A stretch of DNA of 64,000 bases from NCBI RefSeq assembly GCF_040939455.1, contig NC_134106.1, positions 77,817,001-77,881,000 on the forward strand, given 5' to 3'. Origin of the DNA: Microcebus murinus. Its lineage: Eukaryota > Chordata > Mammalia > Primates > Cheirogaleidae. Positions 59,213-64,000 of this stretch are shown here, piece after piece. A program made the translations under genes and the position numbers. Positions within the stretch are counted from its first letter, which is position 1. Each line of letters begins with the position of its first letter. The notes under the pieces were generated by a model, which was not told where the DNA came from, ran no database searches, and saw nothing but the letters and a program-made list of their open reading frames with translations.

Positions 59213-59681
59213 TCTCTGGTCCGCAACCCCAGGGCTGAGGACTGATGCTGGTCTGTGGCCTGTTAGGAACTGGGCAGTACAGCAGGAGGTGAGCGTGGGT
59301 GAGTGAGCAAAGCTTCATCTGTATCTACAGCCGCCCCCCATCACTTGCATCACTGCATAAGCTCCGCCTCCTGTCAGATCAGCTGCGGCATTAGATTCTC
59401 ATAGGAGCACAAACCCTATTGTAAATTGCACATATGAGGGGACTGGGTTGCACACTCCTTATGAGACTCTAATGCCTGATGATCTGAGGTGGAGCTGAGG
59501 CGGTGATGCCAGCGCTGGGGAGCAGCTGCAAATACAGATTATCATTAACAGAGAGGTTTGACTGCACAATAAATGTAATGCCCTTGAATCATCCCAAAAC
59601 AATCCCCCCTACCCATCCATGGAAAAATTGTCTTCCATGGAACTAGTCCCTGGTGCCAAAAAGGTTGGGGGCTGCTGGGTC
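59213..59681. mobile_element. hAT-superfamily transposon relic
   Basis: The left end 'ctctggtccgcaacccc' pairs with the right end 'aaaggttgggggctgctgg'. Internal blocks 'tggcctgttaggaactgggc', 'agctccgcctcctgtcagat' and 'taatgcctgatgatctgag' belong to a common mammalian hAT family. Confidence 0.8.
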
Positions 59682-60389
59682 ATATGATGTATCTTAACTT
59701 CAACAAGGGGTTTAAACTTGTCCCACATAAACCACTTGACAAACCAGAAAAATATGGTCACAGTGTTGGCATGAGAGAACGTATAAAGAGTGTTTTCAGA
59801 GGCTGGGCTTGAGCCAATATATCTTAAATTTTTGTCAGTGATGATAGAAGAGCGTGCATGAATAAGTGAATAAAAGAGATAATCCAGTATGGGGTTAAAA
59901 ATACTAACAATAAACTAGAAAGAGTTAACTAACTAACAAACTAGTTAACTAACAATAAACAATAAAGCTGAGATAAAGAGAGAAATTTAAAAGAAATCAG
60001 TAGTACAGACATATAGAATGAAGTTTGATAGCATAAAGAACAAATTAAACAAATGAAAGAGGGAGTGAACACACAGTAAAACGCCCACCATCTGGAGTCC
60101 TTAAGACCAGGTCACCCTAGAAAGCTAGGTTTCCAGCAGCTAAGATGCCTTTAAGCACTAACCTTAGGTTTTGTCTATTCTCAATGGAAAAATTTTAAAA
60201 ATGTATCATTCACTTACCTGCTTTCTTAAAGAATGCGATGAGTATAATGTAGCCTTTTCCTGATGACTCAGGGCATTCATTTGTGATCAGAAATTGTATT
60301 TCAATTCAATAAGCATTTGTTGAGCCTCTTTACTGTGGGCCAAGTACTGCACATTGGCCTTTAATCATTTTTTATTTACTTTAAAGCCA

Positions 60390-60603
60390 GGTCTTGAAAA
60401 CATTATGAGCCAGTCACAAAGGACCATAAATTGTATGATTCCATGTATATGAAATGTCCAGAACAGGCAAATCTGTAAAGACACAAAGTAGATTAGTAGC
60501 TGCCTACGGCTGGGTGGATTGGAGCACGATGGCTAAGGGGTCTGGGGTGGTGACGATGTTCTAATGACTGTGGGGTGGCTACCCAACTTTGTGAATACGG
60601 TAA
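60390..60603 (+). mobile_element. L1M 3'UTR, left part
   Basis: 'gtcacaaaggaccataaatt', 'gattccatgtatatgaaatg' and '..gtgaatacggtaa' belong to the L1M 3' end, split by an LTR. Confidence 0.75.
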
Positions 60604-61144
60604 TGATACAGGAAATTGGACCCCCAAACTGGGGTCTGTTTGAAGGCCAAGTGGGTTCTTGGCTCCACATGGGAAAGAATTCAAGAGTGGGACAACAAGC
60701 AAAGTAAAAGCAAGTTTATTAAAGTAAGAAAATTAAAAAAAAAAAAAGGAGGCTGCCCCATAGACAGCAGTGGCTATTTCTCAGAGCAACAGAGAGTAGC
60801 ACCTTGTGAGTTTCTGGGATGTTATTTTATACCTTCTATTTAAATTTATGCTAAGCAGAGGGGGGATTATTCATAAGATGTCTGGAAAAGGGGTAGGGAG
60901 TTCTGGGAATTGAGGGTTCCTCCTCTTTTAAACTTTATAGGGTAACTTCTGGGAGTTGCCATGGCATTTGTAAACTGTCATGGCACTGGTGGAAGTTTCT
61001 TTATAAGCAGGGTATAATGAGCAGCGAGGGTAATCTGAGGTCATTTTTCACACTCATCTGGGTTCTGGGTGCTTTTGGCCAGTTTCTCTGTGTCTCTTGC
61101 TTTATCAGAGACCTTGGTTCAGGGCCTGCCGCTTCCCTGTCTCA
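60604..61144 (-). mobile_element. Class I solo LTR inserted in L1M (approximate ends)
   Basis: On the minus strand it starts TGAGACAGGG and ends CCTGTATCA, with AATAAA at about 60722 and a sequence like 'atgccatggcaactcccaga'. The flanking bases (GTAA and GGAA) match at three of four positions. L1 sequence resumes directly after it. Confidence 0.75.
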
Positions 61145-61235
61145 GGAAAAAGCCACTGCATTGCACACTGTAAACAGGTGAATTGTATGGCATGTGAAAT
61201 ATATGTCAATAAAGATGCTTTTTTAAAAAAACAGG
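61145..61235 (+). mobile_element. L1M 3'UTR, right part
   Basis: 'agccactgcattgcacactg', 'gtgaattgtatggcatgtga' and 'tgtcaataaagatgc' continue the same L1M 3' end. Confidence 0.85.
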
Positions 61236-61469
61236 TTGGCAGTGTTCGGAACATAGAAAAAGACAGCATTTGAACAAGCATGGGGAAGGCAGGACAATGG
61301 GGGGAGGCGCTGAGTCAACACTGCCTGGTTCCTGCTCATCTCTGCGGGATTCTCAGCCCCTGGGATTTCCCTGCTACTCTGCCGTCTCCTCTGCCTCCTG
61401 TCCTCGTGCCTGCCTGTGGCTGGTTCTGTGGCATCAGCTGCTTCCAGTCGGCCCTGGTTCTGGAAACCA

Positions 61470-61670
61470 CAGAGGTTCAGGGCTAGGCTCTGAAAGACCT
61501 GGTTTCATGACTGGAGTGTGATCTTGGGCAAATTCTTTAACCTCTTAAAGCTCCAGTTTCCTCATCTATAAAACAAGGATGATAATATCTACTTCATAGT
61601 GTTGGCAGGATTAAATGAGATAAAGCTCAGAATGTGGCTCACTTTGTGTCTGATTCATAGTAAGTAACCA
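61470..61670 (-). repeat. MIR SINE
   Basis: The reverse-orientation pattern 'gtgatcttgggcaaattctt', 'tccagtttcctcatctataa' and 'ggcaggattaaatgagataa' is clear. Confidence 0.92.
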
Positions 61671-61879
61671 AAAGAACTTTGCCTCGGGGAAGAGGAAATC
61701 AGCACGCTGTTGGTGACATTTCACTACAAACAAAGCCGGATTCCTTAGACCATGGCTTTGGTGATATTTATTCTGGCTACTTGGCTGTATTTAGATGTTA
61801 AGGATATTGGTATCAATGAATGCTCCTGCCAGATGAGGTGTTACTGAATTAGCAGTGTTTCTTAAGGTAGTGGAAAGAG

Positions 61880-62120
61880 AAAAGGAACAAACATTAGTTG
61901 AAGACTTACTATGTGCCACCTGCTTGACATTCAGCATCTCATTTAATCCTTATGATAATCATATAAAGTAGGCATTGATAGCTCCATGCTATAGATGGGG
62001 AAACCAAGGCTCATATAGCTAATCACAATGATAATGCTGCTAAGTACTCTTACCATGTGCAAAGGTCACGTACTCATTCATTTAACCCTCACCAGAGTCT
62101 ATGAGGGGGTTACCATTATT
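61880..62120 (+). repeat. MIR relics, left of solo LTR
   Basis: One MIR covers about 61880-62030 ('ttactatgtgccacctgctt', 'tagatggggaaaccaaggct'). A second begins near 62045 ('taccatgtgcaaaggtcacg') and is split by the LTR at 62121. Confidence 0.8.
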
Positions 62121-62448
62121 TGTCGCGCCCGCCTCGCCAGCAAGGAAGACGCGGCAACTGGAGTTCTTCTGACAGTGCTTTAATGGGGTTCCCTTTAGAC
62201 TTACATGATGCAGAAGACCCAGCCCGGCAGCGCGCAGGCTGCTATATACCCTAGAAGCACAACCCCTAAGCTGGGATAGGCCGCTCAGCTGTCGAGCCAC
62301 CAAAGCATTAGTCCATAGCAGGACCCTTCGTTTGCATGCTTGCGCCACAGGGCAACCGACAATTGTGCGTGCGCTGAACTTGTTTGCTGCTCTAGGCAAA
62401 GCCGGAAACAGGCGCCAACTTGTAATGGCGTTGACACCGCGCCCCACA
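62121..62448 (-). mobile_element. ERV2-type solo LTR, 328 bp, exact 6-bp duplication
   Basis: On the minus strand it starts TGTGGGGCGC and ends GGGCGCGACA. The flanks ATTATT (62115-62120 and 62449-62454) are identical. Orientation follows from a GTATATAGC TATA-like element near 62250 and an ATTAAA near 62185. It is short and CpG-rich, with CpGs well retained, which suggests a young insertion. Length, ends and 6-bp duplication fit the betaretrovirus/IAP-like class. It is unrelated by eye to the LTR of the provirus at 29.4 kb. Confidence 0.9.
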
Positions 62449-62454
62449 ATTATT

Positions 62455-62600
62455 ATCCCATTTTATATATGAGGAAACTGAGGCACAGAAAGTCCAAGTA
62501 ACTCACCTGGGGTCACACATATTAAGTCACAGATCTGAGATACAAATGGAAATAAATCTGACTGCAGAGCCCATGTCTATGCTGTCCACTAAGAACCCAG
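62455..62600 (+). repeat. MIR relic, right of solo LTR
   Basis: 'tttatatatgaggaaactga', 'ggcacagaaagtccaagtaa' and 'cacctggggtcacacat' continue the split MIR. Confidence 0.88.
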
Positions 62601-63305
62601 CAAAGGGTCCTCATGGTCACCATGTCCAACAGGAAGACATGCTGTGAATGGTGCAGTCTTTGAGATGCCGGATAAGTTAAAGATGACAGTCCCTAGCTTT
62701 AATCAGGTTGTTGGCTTTGGGGATGGCTTGAGGGGCACTAAGGCGGCTTCACTGGGCTCTTCTAAACCTTCCTACTCGAGAATACATACTTAGAATTTCA
62801 TTTTGTAGCTTAAAGCTATTTGCAGTTTGAGGTTTGTCAAAATGCCTCTTAACACCTGTGAGCTACTGCAAGGTGGCAGGTGGCTGAATTTCCAATCTTT
62901 CCCTGGCTTCCCCCCTGCCACACACACACACAGTTTTGATAACCAAGAAGAGAAGATGATCTTGAAGACCCTGAGGAGGCCAGGTGAACTCTGAGAATCT
63001 TGGGCCTCATCCACCACCCTATCTGCACTCAAAAGCCAGGGGAGTCTGAGCGGCTTATGCATAGCGTGGGCAGAAGGTCAGGACGTGCTCCGATGAGATC
63101 CATCCGTCTCCTAATCTCCAAGGCCGCTCTGAATGGGGAAGGCCAGAGTCCTTTCCCTGTTGCTTCTCCTCTGGGGTGGTTAATTCAATGTTGGTGGCCT
63201 CTAAATGCTAGAGCAGGGACGTTTTCTTCCTCGCAGACATGCTGGGATAAAGGAGGAGAGTGGCACACCAGGGCACCAGGCGTGGTGGAAGGGATGGGTG
63301 CGCAT
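62601..63305. other. Intergenic stretch, no gene supported
   Basis: A short (CA)n run lies at 62919-62932. Open frames show no recognisable product. Confidence 0.5.
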
Positions 63306-63682
63306 GGTGCGTTACACAGGTCGAGTGGCCGTAACAAAGCACAACAGACCGCGTGGCTTAAACAGCAGACATTTATTCTCTGACAGTTCTGGAGGCTGGA
63401 AGCCCAAGATCAAAGAGTCAGCAGGGTTGGTTTATCCTGAGGCCTTTCTTCTTGGCTTGTAGATGGTCATCTTCACCTGTGTCTTCCGTGGTCTTCCCTC
63501 TGTGTGAGTCTGTGTCCAAATTTCTTCTTACAGGGACACCAGTCACAGGGGATTAGGGCCTGGCCCATCTTAATTTAATCACCTTTTAAAGGCCCTATTT
63601 CCAAATATAATCACATTCTGAGGTATTGGGGATTAAGGCTTCAACATGCAAATTTTAGGGGGACGTAATTCAGCCCATGACG
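63306..63682 (-). mobile_element. MaLR LTR (MST/MLT1-like), minus strand
   Basis: In reverse orientation: 'gtggcttaaacagcagacat', 'agttctggaggctggaagcc', 'acagggacaccagtcacagg' and 'gggacgtaattcagcccatg'. The ends are approximate. Confidence 0.85.
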
Positions 63683-64000
63683 AATGGTGAGGGGGGCAAA
63701 CTCCAAAGGCAGGCTCCTGCCCCAGCTTGTGGAGAATATCGGGGTCACGTGTCCCTGCAGGAATTCCTTGGGAGATGGGTTCATCCTTCCATTCAAGAGG
63801 AAGTCCTAGGCCTGGGGTGCCCCCTCCCAGGTGCCCTGCAGGGTGGGGGCAGTGGCCGTGGGGTCAGTGCTGGCCCATGTGGGGACGCCCACGTGCCTGG
63901 GCAGGGTTCGGCTTTGTCTGAGCAGGAGACCCAAGAGGGAGCAGAGGCTCTGTTCCTGCCCTGCTGTTCTGGAACATACTTAGGGGAGAACCAAGCTCCA
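63683..64000. other. Right end of window, no gene supported
   Basis: Moderately GC-rich sequence with no recognised repeat. The open frame at 63727-63921 is low-complexity in Gly/Pro/Trp and shows no homology I know. Confidence 0.45.

Noticed and set aside
36000..64000. Exons of the gene expected beyond MGAT4A (CRACDL in human gene order)
   Set aside because: No exon with recognisable protein or splice sites was found. Human spacing suggests the neighbour lies past the window end.
1..64000. CRISPR arrays, operons or other prokaryotic systems
   Set aside because: The sequence is clearly mammalian. No regularly spaced repeats of that type occur.

Overview
The window looks like nuclear DNA of a strepsirrhine primate, probably a lemur. 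The dimeric Alu at 47.05-47.39 kb carries the middle and right arm typical of lemur Alus, there are 7SL-derived monomers, and a short TTAA-flanked piggyBac element at 25.88-26.23 kb fits the piggyBac activity known from mouse lemurs. The rest is ordinary mammalian non-coding DNA: MIR, L2, old L1M, MaLR LTRs, Tigger and hAT relics.

One host protein-coding gene is recognisable: MGAT4A (Golgi N-acetylglucosaminyltransferase IVa), on the minus strand. Its first coding exon is at 14642-14963 (CDS 14642-14735, the cytoplasmic tail and signal anchor). Its CpG-island promoter and probable non-coding exon 1 lie near 22.0-23.2 kb. Bases 1-14641 are therefore read as its next intron and 14964-22479 as the 5'UTR intron. 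No further MGAT4A exon was seen. From about 23.2 kb to the right end the sequence appears intergenic, upstream of MGAT4A, with no convincing host exon.

The distinctive content is nested mobile DNA. (1) A 5'-truncated class I (gammaretrovirus-like) ERV at 18.73-21.99 kb lies in MGAT4A intron 1, on the same strand, and stops about 500 bp from the probable exon 1 donor. (2) A betaretrovirus-like provirus at 29426-34370 has two LTRs, a tRNA-Lys-type primer site and a perfect 6-bp target duplication. It is inserted inside a hAT transposon (28403-35790) that keeps inverted termini and a near-perfect 8-bp duplication. The provirus has lost most of gag, integrase and the surface-envelope N-terminus, but keeps a long open frame joining an RNase H-region fragment to the transmembrane envelope subunit. 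(3) A GC-rich solo LTR with a perfect 6-bp duplication splits a MIR at 62.1 kb. (4) Three related class I solo LTRs lie at 49.8, 55.3 and 56.7 kb, two of them with exact 4-bp duplications.

Repeat names are from recognition by eye. Boundaries marked approximate may be off by tens of bases.
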